Source of the DNA: a virus
DNA: 22,440 nt
IMG/VR virus record: IMGVR_UViG_3300047371_000115
Span: 1-22,440 of that record
Reading direction: 5' to 3' (one strand)
Part shown: piece after piece, positions 12,701 through 19,937 of the stretch
How positions within the stretch are numbered: the stretch's first letter is position 1
How the letters are laid out: each line of letters opens with the position of its first letter
Translations under genes and position numbers: made by a program
Notes under the pieces: generated by a model
The model's input: the letters and a program-made list of their open reading frames with translations, nothing else
What the model was told of the DNA's origin: nothing
Database searches by the model: none

Positions 12701-13240
12701 TTACGCAACCTTTAAGATTGCTTTAAATGCTTTTTCAAAAGACTTTTTGTCTTTTTGAAGTAACTGTAGGTATTTAGTACGAATGGGTGTCTTAACCTTC
12801 ATTAAAACGTCATGAACTTTCACTGCATCCGTTCTTTTTACCTTTATTTTCTTCATATCGTCTGTTCTGACCTCACCATCTTTGGAATAGTCTTTGAACT
12901 TACGTAATTGCATTAACATTGCAGCGTCGGGTCGGTTTTGGACTCCCTTTGCTTTACTGTTAAATGCGTCAATAGCTCTATCAATGACTTCGTCCTCTTC
13001 TGCTTCTGCATACTTACCTTTTGCCATTTTAGAAATCTTGTCTAATTTTTGTCTGAGGTCTTTCTCGTTCTTTGCTTGTGATACTGCACGAGCAATCTTT
13101 TTATTACCCCCATCAGACATCATTCCAAAGTCACCAATCTTTTCCATGACTGCATTGACTTTTTTTGCGTCTGCTTTAACGTATCCGAGTTTCTTAAGTT
13201 TCTCTTTAAACGTTTTGTATCTTGCGTCTACTCTATCCAT
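12701..13240 (-). CDS. unknown basic helical protein, 179 aa
   Basis: The product is strongly basic (Lys-rich throughout) and appears all-helical, without cysteines, membrane segments or recognised motifs. It starts MDRVDARYKTFKEKLKKLGY and ends SFEKAFKAILKVA. Composition and location among putative internal proteins suggest DNA-binding or prohead-core function, which is inference. The ATG overlaps the previous stop as TAATG. Confidence 0.55.
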   Translation of the reverse strand: MDRVDARYKTFKEKLKKLGYVKADAKKVNAVMEKIGDFGMMSDGGNKKIARAVSQAKNEKDLRQKLDKISKMAKGKYAEAEEDEVIDRAIDAFNSKAKGVQNRPDAAMLMQLRKFKDYSKDGEVRTDDMKKIKVKRTDAVKVHDVLMKVKTPIRTKYLQLLQKDKKSFEKAFKAILKVA

Positions 13241-13569
13241 TAGTCTCTGTCCATGTCAATGACACCATCATAATTACCTCTTTCGACACCACCCATGTAA
13301 TCATACAATGCTCTTTCTGCATCTCTTAGATTTTCCCAAACTTTATTTGGGTTTCCACCTTTAGTTCCACCACCTGTTTCAGCAGTGTATTGCATGTCAT
13401 CTTGCATCTTTGCAACTTTATGAATTGCTTTAATCATGTTCTTAATGCTTTTAATTTCTTTCTTTCTGTCGAACTCTTTACCTTCAAACTTAGTTTTCTT
13501 ATACATTGGTATTAGACCTTCGTCTAAGTCTAACTGCATTTTACGATATGTTTCAAACAGAGATTTCAC
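13240..13569 (-). CDS. putative prohead-associated protein, 109 aa (GTG start)
   Basis: The gene starts at GTG 13569, just after the stop of the 765-aa gene, giving MKSLFETYRKMQLDLDEGLI. The first 17 residues resemble a longer version of the internal-protein tags (MK-x-hydrophobic-aromatic, ending LDE before Gly), so a prohead-protease cut after Glu17 is possible but weaker than in the two clear cases. The remainder is Lys-rich, with a helix (about 40-60) and a Gly-rich loop (TGGGTKGGNP), then DAERALYDYMGGVERGNYD. No known enzyme motif. It ends in TAATG with the next gene. Confidence 0.5.
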   Translation of the reverse strand: MKSLFETYRKMQLDLDEGLIPMYKKTKFEGKEFDRKKEIKSIKNMIKAIHKVAKMQDDMQYTAETGGGTKGGNPNKVWENLRDAERALYDYMGGVERGNYDGVIDMDRD

Positions 13570-13570
13570 T

Positions 13571-15868
13571 TTACTTCAATCCTTTAGTCAACATTTTATT
13601 GATTTGAGGTGTTGTGTAATCTCCGTTAGTAGGGTCTCCGTATCTTTCTTTACCGATTACTACTCTTAAGAAGTCATTTACTTTTTTCTTTGCACCTTTG
13701 ATTCTGACATGTTTACCTAAAACTGCAGATTTCAATCCAAATCTTCTTGCTTGTTTTGCAATTTCCATTCCGTGATAATTTTGGTCGGAAGGACTACTGA
13801 ACTTTTTGTTCTTTGGGTCTACAGTGATATCTTGAACTTCTTCAGTTAATGATTCTTCCCACATTTGTCTGTAAGAATCCATGACTGATTCATTTTTCTT
13901 TTTCTTTGCAATTGCAATTGCAGCTTGTTGAGCTCTTGATACTGCATGTCCTTCTACTTTAATTGGAGGAGATTTCTTAAATTTCAATCTTCCTTTTCCT
14001 CTTTTGAACTTTTCAACGATTACACTTGTATGGTAATCTACTGACTCTAATTTTGCTTTTACTGGAGATTTATCTTCTCTTTCATTTGGGTTATCTTTCA
14101 TATACCACTCCCTAGGCATTTGAACAATCTCGTGATTTTTGAATTTCAAAACACCACCAGTCCAATCTGATAATTGTTTCTCTAAAACGTCTCTTAGGTC
14201 TGTTCCTTCTTTAATCTTATTGTATTTCTTCATGCGGTCAAGATATTCTTTACCATGTAGACTTCCTTTGTCATAGAAACTTCTTTCTCCACCCTTAAGT
14301 GTAGTCTTGTATGCATCTATATCGTCTGAGAATGAATCGTCTCCAAAGTATTGGTCTGCGTCAATGTGCCATTTATGAACTTCTTGTGCAGTTTTGTAGT
14401 TTGCTTTTCGACTTAAGAACTTATTGAGTTTAACTAGTTTAGGATATGAATCGGGAACTGCCCATGTTCCTTCTGTAAGAGTTTCTTCTTGAACTTGAAC
14501 TGTTGGTTTGAACTTTCTCATGACTTCTTTGTGTTGTTTAGTCATGTCTTTTTTACCAGCATCGATTGCAAGTTCACCTTGACTCAATCCATCATCGTTA
14601 ATGTCTAGTTTGATTAACTGTTGTTTTTTAAAATAATCTAGTGCCTTTTGAGCAACTCTTTTATTTTTAAACATATACTCTACGTATTCTACCTTTTCTG
14701 TAATGTTGTCACCCATTTTCTGCATCATTCTTTGTGCAAGGTCAACAAGTGTAGAGATATTGGACTTCTCCATTCTCTCTTTGTTTTTGTCGTTTACTTT
14801 ACCATAGATTTGTGTAATCATTGAAGCAGTAAACATATCAACCATTATACCACCAACTTTCTTTGCACTCTTTTTGTCTACAATCTGTTGTAAATCAGGC
14901 ATAAGGTTCTTACCTTCTGTAAGATTTTCCATTAAACCTCTTAGATTACCACGATATTTGATTTTATCTTTTTTCTCTGAAACGTCTTCGTCTTGTCCGT
15001 GGGGTTTTGACCAACCACCACCATGGTCTTCTGCAGTTTTTAATTTACCTAATGCAACATATAAAGGTTGTAAGTCTACACCTCTGTCATAGTCATCTGT
15101 TTTACTATAAGTTTTGTCAATCATAAGACCGACTTTGTATGCACTTGAACCTTCTTCGGGTGTTGAGTAAACTGGTTTTTGTTTGATTTTGTTTTTCTTA
15201 CAATAATCATCAATCATTTTCTTTGCTTTTTCAAAGTCTTTTTTATTCTCAGGTGAAGTGATTCTATCTCCTCTACCACCTCTAAATTGAATGTAGAAGT
15301 CTACACATCTAGGATAAGTTGAATCTGAATAAGGTTTGTATTTCTCGTCAAGGATTGACATTATGAAGTCTTCTACATCGTCTTTAGTAGCAACTTCACC
15401 ATTTTGTGAAGCCCATGTTAGTAAATCATCTTCTACTTTTTTAGGTAAATCTTTTTGTTTCTTTTCATCTCTGAATGCGTCAATATGTCTCTTATGTTTT
15501 GTTATAAGTTTTTTCCAATCTCTGTCTCTTGGATACATTTTGATTACTTTCCTGTAATCTTCGTCTAACATATTGAATGAATCTTTGAATGATTCTTCGT
15601 TTGCAAACTGAAGTGCAGTTTGAACTTCTTTTGCTTTTAGGATTTTGTTTCCATAAAAGTCTTTAATAGCTTTGATTGCAATATCCATTGCACCACCAAG
15701 GTCTAATGCAACCTCGACTGCCTTTCTGACTACTTTATCTTTGACTTTGTTTCTACGGAAATAGGTTTGAATCTCACGTCCTGTAAGTTTTTGTTTTCCG
15801 TAAGGGCCGAGTGCATTGACTTTCCCGTCCTTATCTAATACTTTTTTAGCTTCTGCAAAGAGGTTCAT
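13571..15868 (-). CDS. large modular virion-associated protein / possible polyprotein, 765 aa
   Basis: I know pieces of this sequence as recurring modules in structural proteins of marine T4-like phages: NLMPDLQQIVDKKSAKKVGG with VDMFTASMITQIYGKVND (about 320-383), EGTWAVPDSYPKLVKLNKFL (467-486), HAVSRAQQAAIAIAKKKK (641-658) and a C-terminal domain (about 690-765). Four hydrophobic-X-Glu sites mark module borders: FAE6-A, LTE318-G, LTE466-G and LTE676-E. Cutting there would give pieces of about 312, 148, 210 and 89 residues. Lys-rich overall, no membrane span, no catalytic motif that I recognise. It follows the acidic-tail gene by two bases. A prohead-core or ejected-protein role is inference; an ordinary uncut structural protein is the alternative. 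Confidence 0.6.
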   Translation of the reverse strand: MNLFAEAKKVLDKDGKVNALGPYGKQKLTGREIQTYFRRNKVKDKVVRKAVEVALDLGGAMDIAIKAIKDFYGNKILKAKEVQTALQFANEESFKDSFNMLDEDYRKVIKMYPRDRDWKKLITKHKRHIDAFRDEKKQKDLPKKVEDDLLTWASQNGEVATKDDVEDFIMSILDEKYKPYSDSTYPRCVDFYIQFRGGRGDRITSPENKKDFEKAKKMIDDYCKKNKIKQKPVYSTPEEGSSAYKVGLMIDKTYSKTDDYDRGVDLQPLYVALGKLKTAEDHGGGWSKPHGQDEDVSEKKDKIKYRGNLRGLMENLTEGKNLMPDLQQIVDKKSAKKVGGIMVDMFTASMITQIYGKVNDKNKERMEKSNISTLVDLAQRMMQKMGDNITEKVEYVEYMFKNKRVAQKALDYFKKQQLIKLDINDDGLSQGELAIDAGKKDMTKQHKEVMRKFKPTVQVQEETLTEGTWAVPDSYPKLVKLNKFLSRKANYKTAQEVHKWHIDADQYFGDDSFSDDIDAYKTTLKGGERSFYDKGSLHGKEYLDRMKKYNKIKEGTDLRDVLEKQLSDWTGGVLKFKNHEIVQMPREWYMKDNPNEREDKSPVKAKLESVDYHTSVIVEKFKRGKGRLKFKKSPPIKVEGHAVSRAQQAAIAIAKKKKNESVMDSYRQMWEESLTEEVQDITVDPKNKKFSSPSDQNYHGMEIAKQARRFGLKSAVLGKHVRIKGAKKKVNDFLRVVIGKERYGDPTNGDYTTPQINKMLTKGLK

Positions 15869-15870
15869 GA

Positions 15871-16221
15871 TTAGTCCTCGTCTTTATCTTCGTCTTCGTC
15901 CTCATCATCTTCGTCCTCGTCATCATCATCGTCTGACTCGTCTTCGTCTGAATCGTCCTCGTCCTCTTTTTTCTTATCGATTGCTTTCTTCAAAGCAGGT
16001 GGTAACTCACCTTCTTTTACTTCTTCTTTCTTCTCAGAATCACCTTTCCAGTTTTTATCGATATAGTCGAAGAATTCTTTTTTCTTTTCTCCGTCTAATT
16101 CAGCGGGTGAAGTTACACCAAACTTTTTAAGTGTTGCCTGAAAGAAGTCTTCGTATTCTTTCGAGTTCTTTAAGATTTTCTTTGAATCTTCTATAAGTGA
16201 TTTAGGTAGGTCGTGTATCAT
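15871..16221 (-). CDS. protein with extreme acidic tail, 116 aa
   Basis: The first 85 residues form a compact helical region (LPKSLIEDSKKIL..., KKKEFFDYIDKNWKG) with the segment ELPPALKKAIDKKK that recurs in marine T4-like phage structural proteins. The last 31 residues are 28 Asp/Glu, encoded by GAN repeats. Such tails can mimic DNA, chelate cations or bind basic proteins; here the neighbours are strongly basic, so it may act as a scaffold or chaperone for them in the prohead. That is inference. The start overlaps the previous stop as ATGA. Confidence 0.6.
   Translation of the reverse strand: MIHDLPKSLIEDSKKILKNSKEYEDFFQATLKKFGVTSPAELDGEKKKEFFDYIDKNWKGDSEKKEEVKEGELPPALKKAIDKKKEDEDDSDEDESDDDDDEDEDDEDEDEDKDED
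15874..15966 (-). repeat. trinucleotide-type (GAN) low-complexity tract
   Basis: The coding strand is almost entirely GAY/GAR codons encoding the acidic tail of the 116-aa protein. Such tracts can change length by slippage, so tail length may vary among relatives. Confidence 0.75.
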
Positions 16222-16832
16222 TGGTCTAATTCCCCTTTTTCAAAATAGTTAAACATTTTCTGTTTACCTTCTTCGTTAAGTCTTAACTGTTTTGCAAGTC
16301 TACCTAACATATTTCTTTCTACGAGTTTCTCTGCAGATTTTTCAACTGTTTCTTCTGATTCAGTTACGACACCTTCGGGTAATGGGTTGACTCCTGCTTT
16401 CTTGAACATTTTCATAAGGTCTTTATCCTTAATCATGTCTCTTTGTTTATTGTCTGCACCCATACCGAATGTAGTCTTCTTAAATCCACTAGGATTTTGT
16501 TTCTGCATTGCAAGTGCAACTTTAACGTCTGTCATATTAAGAAGTTTTGCAATACCCATAGCTTCTGTTTCACTATCTGTATTGAATACTTTCTTAATCA
16601 TGTCACCCATTGAAGCCTCAAGAACTAATTCTTCTTCTATAGTATCTTTAAGATACTTAGAGTCTTCTATGTCGGGTAGATTATCGTCTTCTTTAAAGAA
16701 TGTGGATAATTCTTCGTCAATTTGGTCGGAAAGAATCTCGTCCGCAGTCTTTTCTACACTACCTTCTTTTAGAGCAATGTGGTTACGGACTTCTTCAAGT
16801 TTCTCTTTCCAGTTTTCTGATTTATAACTCAT
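16218..16832 (-). CDS. unknown helical late protein, 204 aa
   Basis: The product is acidic in its first 70 residues and Lys/Met-rich after that, apparently all-helical. It contains LVLE72-A followed by SMGDMIKKVFNTDSETEAMG, and LNE-E near the C-terminus, both loosely like prohead-protease sites. I do not recognise the family. A perfect T4-like late box TATAAATA lies 8 bases before the ATG and there is no Shine-Dalgarno, so it is probably the first gene of a late transcript covering the following structural-type genes. It ends in ATGA with the acidic-tail gene. Confidence 0.55.
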   Translation of the reverse strand: MSYKSENWKEKLEEVRNHIALKEGSVEKTADEILSDQIDEELSTFFKEDDNLPDIEDSKYLKDTIEEELVLEASMGDMIKKVFNTDSETEAMGIAKLLNMTDVKVALAMQKQNPSGFKKTTFGMGADNKQRDMIKDKDLMKMFKKAGVNPLPEGVVTESEETVEKSAEKLVERNMLGRLAKQLRLNEEGKQKMFNYFEKGELDQ

Positions 16833-16840
16833 AACAGTAT

Positions 16841-16848
16841 TATTTATA
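16841..16848 (-). promoter_or_regulatory. T4-like late promoter (TATAAATA)
   Basis: The minus strand reads TATAAATA, the exact T4 late consensus, 8 bases before the ATG at 16832. It also sits just before the end of the YkgJ-like gene, so it marks the head of a new transcription unit. Reading requires a gp55-type sigma factor and sliding clamp by analogy with T4. Confidence 0.7.
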
Positions 16849-17281
16849 ATTTTTGGTTCTTTAGGTTGATAATCTTCCTCAGATTCTTCATACTTATATT
16901 AGTCAAAGACAACTCTTTAACCTCGTTAATTATATTTAGTGCAGTTGTCCAAGTCATATTCCCACTGTTATAGGACTTTAATACCCCACATTCGAAGTCT
17001 TTACAGATTTTTGGTCTATTTTCATAGACTGAACACTTGTTATCTTCCTGTAAATTCTCACAATTTCCTACAAGACTATAGGTTTTGAAGTGTCTCGTGT
17101 GTCTACCCATATCGGTAGCAATTATCTCATATCTTTCAAAGATTCTATTGTTGTCTTGAAATACCTGTCTTTCGTCATTACCATATTCTAGTGTATCAAA
17201 TAACTTCCCACTACAACATAATCCACACTCAAGACATAAATGTTTCTCAGGCTGTTTTTTCTTTTGTAGGTGTATATACAT
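16844..17281 (-). CDS. YkgJ-family cysteine-cluster protein
   Basis: The protein has the signature CxxCxxCC (Cys16, 19, 22, 23 in CLECGLCCSG) and a later set Cys74, Cys83, Cys93 and Cys98 in NC...CSVYENRPKICKDFEC, which matches the YkgJ (UPF0153) zinc- or iron-binding family. The exact function of the family is poorly defined; metal chelation is the usual description. There is no signal peptide or membrane span. The ATG lies inside the preceding gene (35-base overlap in another frame) and no other in-frame start exists before the first cysteine. It lies next to a cupin-like protein that may also bind metal. Confidence 0.75.
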   Translation of the reverse strand: MYIHLQKKKQPEKHLCLECGLCCSGKLFDTLEYGNDERQVFQDNNRIFERYEIIATDMGRHTRHFKTYSLVGNCENLQEDNKCSVYENRPKICKDFECGVLKSYNSGNMTWTTALNIINEVKELSLTNISMKNLRKIINLKNQKL

Positions 17282-17558
17282 TATCTATTCTAATCACTAA
17301 GTCTCCTTTACCTTTCAACAACCTATGATATTGGTTCTTTAATATAAAGTAATCCTTTCCAATCTCCAATTTAACTGGAAGTTCGTCATCTTTCTGTAAC
17401 TCCCAATCCGTCCCCAATAACACATGAACCTGTCGTGTGGTCTTATCTCTATGCCAAACTAACTCTCTACCTTCTACTTCTTCACTGAATGTTCGAATAA
17501 GGTATTTTCTTTCAGTCCCGTGTTGGGTGTGTTCTGTTTCTGTATAGGGTCTAGTCAT
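17247..17558 (-). CDS. cupin-like small protein
   Basis: From ATG 17558 the 103-aa product reads MTRPYTETEHTQHG..., with a short cupin-like barrel: ELVWHRD (His36), VHVLLGTDW, ELPVKLEIGKDYFI and YHRLLKG (His78), ending DLVIRID. These positions fit a small single-domain cupin that could bind a metal, and similar sequences occur in marine T4-like phages. I prefer 17558 because homologues as I recall begin there and the overlap with the upstream stop is only 8 bases. ATG 17600, with AGGAAG 5 bases upstream, would add 14 residues. Enzymatic activity is unknown. Confidence 0.55.
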   Translation of the reverse strand: MTRPYTETEHTQHGTERKYLIRTFSEEVEGRELVWHRDKTTRQVHVLLGTDWELQKDDELPVKLEIGKDYFILKNQYHRLLKGKGDLVIRIDNVYTPTKEKTA

Positions 17559-17796
17559 CGACTTCGGGGTCAAAGTTATCTGTTTTTTCTTTATACCCAT
17601 AGAAACTTCCTTCCTTTTCTATATCAAATAAACCATGCACAAAGTTCTCTGCAACATTCTCTGCATAAGTCTCTGAATGGTCATGGACTTGTCTTGTTTC
17701 TTTAAAGTTTTCTTTGTATAGGTCAACTTCATAACCTTCTTTTTCTCTTCGAATGATTGCTTTTCTACCTTCATTCCAATATTCACTTATTATCAT
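17551..17796 (-). CDS. unknown small protein, 81 aa
   Basis: The product begins MIISEYWNEGRKAIIRREKEG and shows a short beta-hairpin start followed by a helix (SETYAENVAENFVHGL) and an acidic end. It resembles small unannotated proteins of cyanophages in general pattern, but I can assign no function. Ten bases separate it from the previous stop. No unusual feature. Confidence 0.55.
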   Translation of the reverse strand: MIISEYWNEGRKAIIRREKEGYEVDLYKENFKETRQVHDHSETYAENVAENFVHGLFDIEKEGSFYGYKEKTDNFDPEVDD

Positions 17797-17805
17797 TATA
17801 TACTC

Positions 17806-18489
17806 CTACCAGTAAAAATTACCTCCGTCACTAAGACCTAACTGTTTTGCATAGTAAGGTAATCTACATGCCCAATATGATGCAGTAGTTTTATCTTTCT
17901 GTTGTGAACATTTATGTCTTGCAGCGAATGATTTCCTTGCTTTCTCGTTTCCGAGTTTTACTTTGAGACCTGTAGTGTCTCCCCATGTAATCTTTTTAAC
18001 TTTATCGGTTTGTGGGTCTTTAACATACACATAGTATTTCTTCGGCCCTCCGACTTTTGGTTTGTTGAGTTCGGGTTCTTTGTCTTCGTCTATAGATTCC
18101 CACTGAGGACAATCTAATGGTACTAACTCCCCTTCATATACTTCAAACTGTCCGATATCTGTATCTAAAATGTTCTTATCTACTTCTGTAAGTTTATATC
18201 TATCTTCCCCGACTAATTTACGTGCTTCATTGATTGTTTCAAAATACATCATAGAACCTAAACGAAATGGATTGTCTAGTAGATTGGTTTTTTCTTGTTG
18301 GAGTGTATCAAGTGTTTCATTGATTGCAATTTGAGAAAAGGTTTTCTTTGAATCGTGATATGCTTTTTGGTTTTCTTTTACGTATTTTTCTACTGCTTGA
18401 CCAGGCGTATCTTCTTGATATGCTTTTACTGTTTCGTCTGTACCCTGTTCGTGTACTCCGTTGTCGTGTTTATTTCCGTTTTTTGCCAT
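17806..18489 (-). CDS. structural-type protein with conserved C-terminal Arg/Cys domain, 227 aa
   Basis: The C-terminal third (PKKYYVYVKDPQTDKVKKIT..., KSFAARHKCSQQKDKTTASY and WACRLP) matches a domain found repeatedly in marine T4-like phage virion proteins (DUF5872-like from memory). Its Cys, His and Arg pattern could bind metal or nucleic acid. The N-terminal half has two sites, AINE58-T and FETINE88-A, that look like prohead-protease cuts; the second follows MMYF, echoing the MK-x-F-x-x-F tag. The gene overlaps the end of the HNH-containing gene by 20 bases. Virion location is inferred from domain company. Confidence 0.55.
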   Translation of the reverse strand: MAKNGNKHDNGVHEQGTDETVKAYQEDTPGQAVEKYVKENQKAYHDSKKTFSQIAINETLDTLQQEKTNLLDNPFRLGSMMYFETINEARKLVGEDRYKLTEVDKNILDTDIGQFEVYEGELVPLDCPQWESIDEDKEPELNKPKVGGPKKYYVYVKDPQTDKVKKITWGDTTGLKVKLGNEKARKSFAARHKCSQQKDKTTASYWACRLPYYAKQLGLSDGGNFYW

Positions 18490-19933
18490 TTGGTAAACAC
18501 CCCTTTTCTTTCAATTTTCTCATTCTTGGTTCTGACCTGTTGTATTTTTGTGATACAATTGATAGGTTAGACTTATCATTATTCATAGGATTGTTATCTT
18601 TATGGTGTACGTCCTTTCCTTTTATGTCTTTTCTATCTTTCAGACTTCTACGTGCCTCATTTCTCTTTGCACGTCTTTTAATTTGTTCGGGTTTAGAATG
18701 ATAACTTTCGTATTCTTTTTTGTAATCTCTATCTTCTTGAGCTCTTTTTACTTGGTCATCTGTTGGAGCACCTTCCTCTCCTTTCTTTCTCATTTTCTCA
18801 CCACGAGCTTTCTTTGCACGAATGTTATCCCAAAGTCCTTGTTCGTCAACTGATTCATTTTGTTTCTCAGCAGCCTTTCTAGCAGCGTCACGTTTTGCCT
18901 GAATCTGTTTGTTGATTACTTCTTTTTCTTTTTGTTTGTTGACCTTCTCTGTTTCTCTTTCGTGTCTATCAGTAAGTGCCTCTAACTCTTCAACATGTCT
19001 TTGTTTCATTCTTTCCATTTCTTCGACTTGTTTTGCTTTTAGAATTGCAGCGTCTTCGGCAGCACTTTCTTCTAATTCAACTTCTTCACCAAACTTAAGG
19101 AATAGTTTTCCTTTCTCCTGTTTCTTATCGGTGACTTTCATTCTAACATATGAACCCAACTGGTTAATCATTCCGATTCCTTTTTCGGGATTCTTTTCAT
19201 ATTCCTTTTCAACCATTTTCATTATGTTTTTGAAAATGTATTCTAAGATACTTCTCCAATCAGTGACAAGTTTACCTTCTTTTACTTCACTCATCATAAG
19301 TGTAGATAATTGATTGACCACTGTCGTTAACATAGGTGTAGGAATTGTAGATAGAACTCTGATTTGGTCTTTAGTTAAACCTTTAATTTTCTTGAGTTGT
19401 TTTTTGATATCAACTGCTTCTTCGATTGACTCTGATTTACCTTGTACTTTCTTTGCAAGGTCTTGGTCTGCACCACCCCATGTTCCTTTTGATTTTGTTA
19501 CAAAGGAATTAACGCGTGCATGTCCCCATTGTTCGGGTGTAGTGCCTGGTCTATGTCCACCTTTCCAAGCTGCAACTCCACGTTTGTATACTTGTTTTAG
19601 AATACCAACTGGCATTCCACTCTTGTCTGCTTTCTTTTGTAGAGATTTATCGGCTGCACCTTCTCCAAACATCTTCTTATACTTCTTAGTGTGTTGTGAA
19701 GGTTTTGTTTCTGCTTCTTTATCGCCTGGTGCTGGTTTAAATGCGTCTTCACCTTCTTTATCTTTGTTCTTATTGAAGTGTGAGGCACGTTTATCTTTTG
19801 TAGACTGAGACATTTCGTCTCCGTCTGCGTCTTTTGCATAATACTTCTTAGGTTGAGAGCCTTTCTTACCCTCAACTTCTTTATCTTGTTGTGTCTTACG
19901 TAACTTCTCTCTTATTATTTCTTCTAATAACAT
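18470..19933 (-). CDS. large modular virion-type protein with C-terminal HNH motif, 487 aa
   Basis: Modules in order: a region with KKYYAKDADGDEMSQSTKDK (about 29-48) and MPVGILKQVYKRGVAAWKGG to HARVNSF (about 107-144), both of which I know from marine phage structural proteins (DUF5824-like); a helical part (175-285); a charged coiled coil (about 297-356); NIRAKKARGEKMRKKGEEGA (370-389); and an HNH-like end with D441-V-H-H-K-D-N-N-P-M-N-N452 and NLS. The His-His/Asn pattern suggests an HNH endonuclease core. Hydrophobic-X-Glu sites at IEE172-A, LEE289-S and VDE364-Q fall between modules. CTAAATA precedes the ATG by 5 bases. Packaging and cleavage are inference. Confidence 0.6.
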   Translation of the reverse strand: MLLEEIIREKLRKTQQDKEVEGKKGSQPKKYYAKDADGDEMSQSTKDKRASHFNKNKDKEGEDAFKPAPGDKEAETKPSQHTKKYKKMFGEGAADKSLQKKADKSGMPVGILKQVYKRGVAAWKGGHRPGTTPEQWGHARVNSFVTKSKGTWGGADQDLAKKVQGKSESIEEAVDIKKQLKKIKGLTKDQIRVLSTIPTPMLTTVVNQLSTLMMSEVKEGKLVTDWRSILEYIFKNIMKMVEKEYEKNPEKGIGMINQLGSYVRMKVTDKKQEKGKLFLKFGEEVELEESAAEDAAILKAKQVEEMERMKQRHVEELEALTDRHERETEKVNKQKEKEVINKQIQAKRDAARKAAEKQNESVDEQGLWDNIRAKKARGEKMRKKGEEGAPTDDQVKRAQEDRDYKKEYESYHSKPEQIKRRAKRNEARRSLKDRKDIKGKDVHHKDNNPMNNDKSNLSIVSQKYNRSEPRMRKLKEKGCLPNGKKRK

Positions 19934-19937
19934 ACTA

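Noticed and set aside
12772-12782. CTAAATA-like string near 12775
   Set aside because: It falls within the coding region of the 179-aa basic protein with no start codon at the characteristic spacing.
15874-15966. Repeat tract considered as a CRISPR or regulatory repeat
   Set aside because: It is a coding GAN tract giving an Asp/Glu tail, without spacer-repeat structure.
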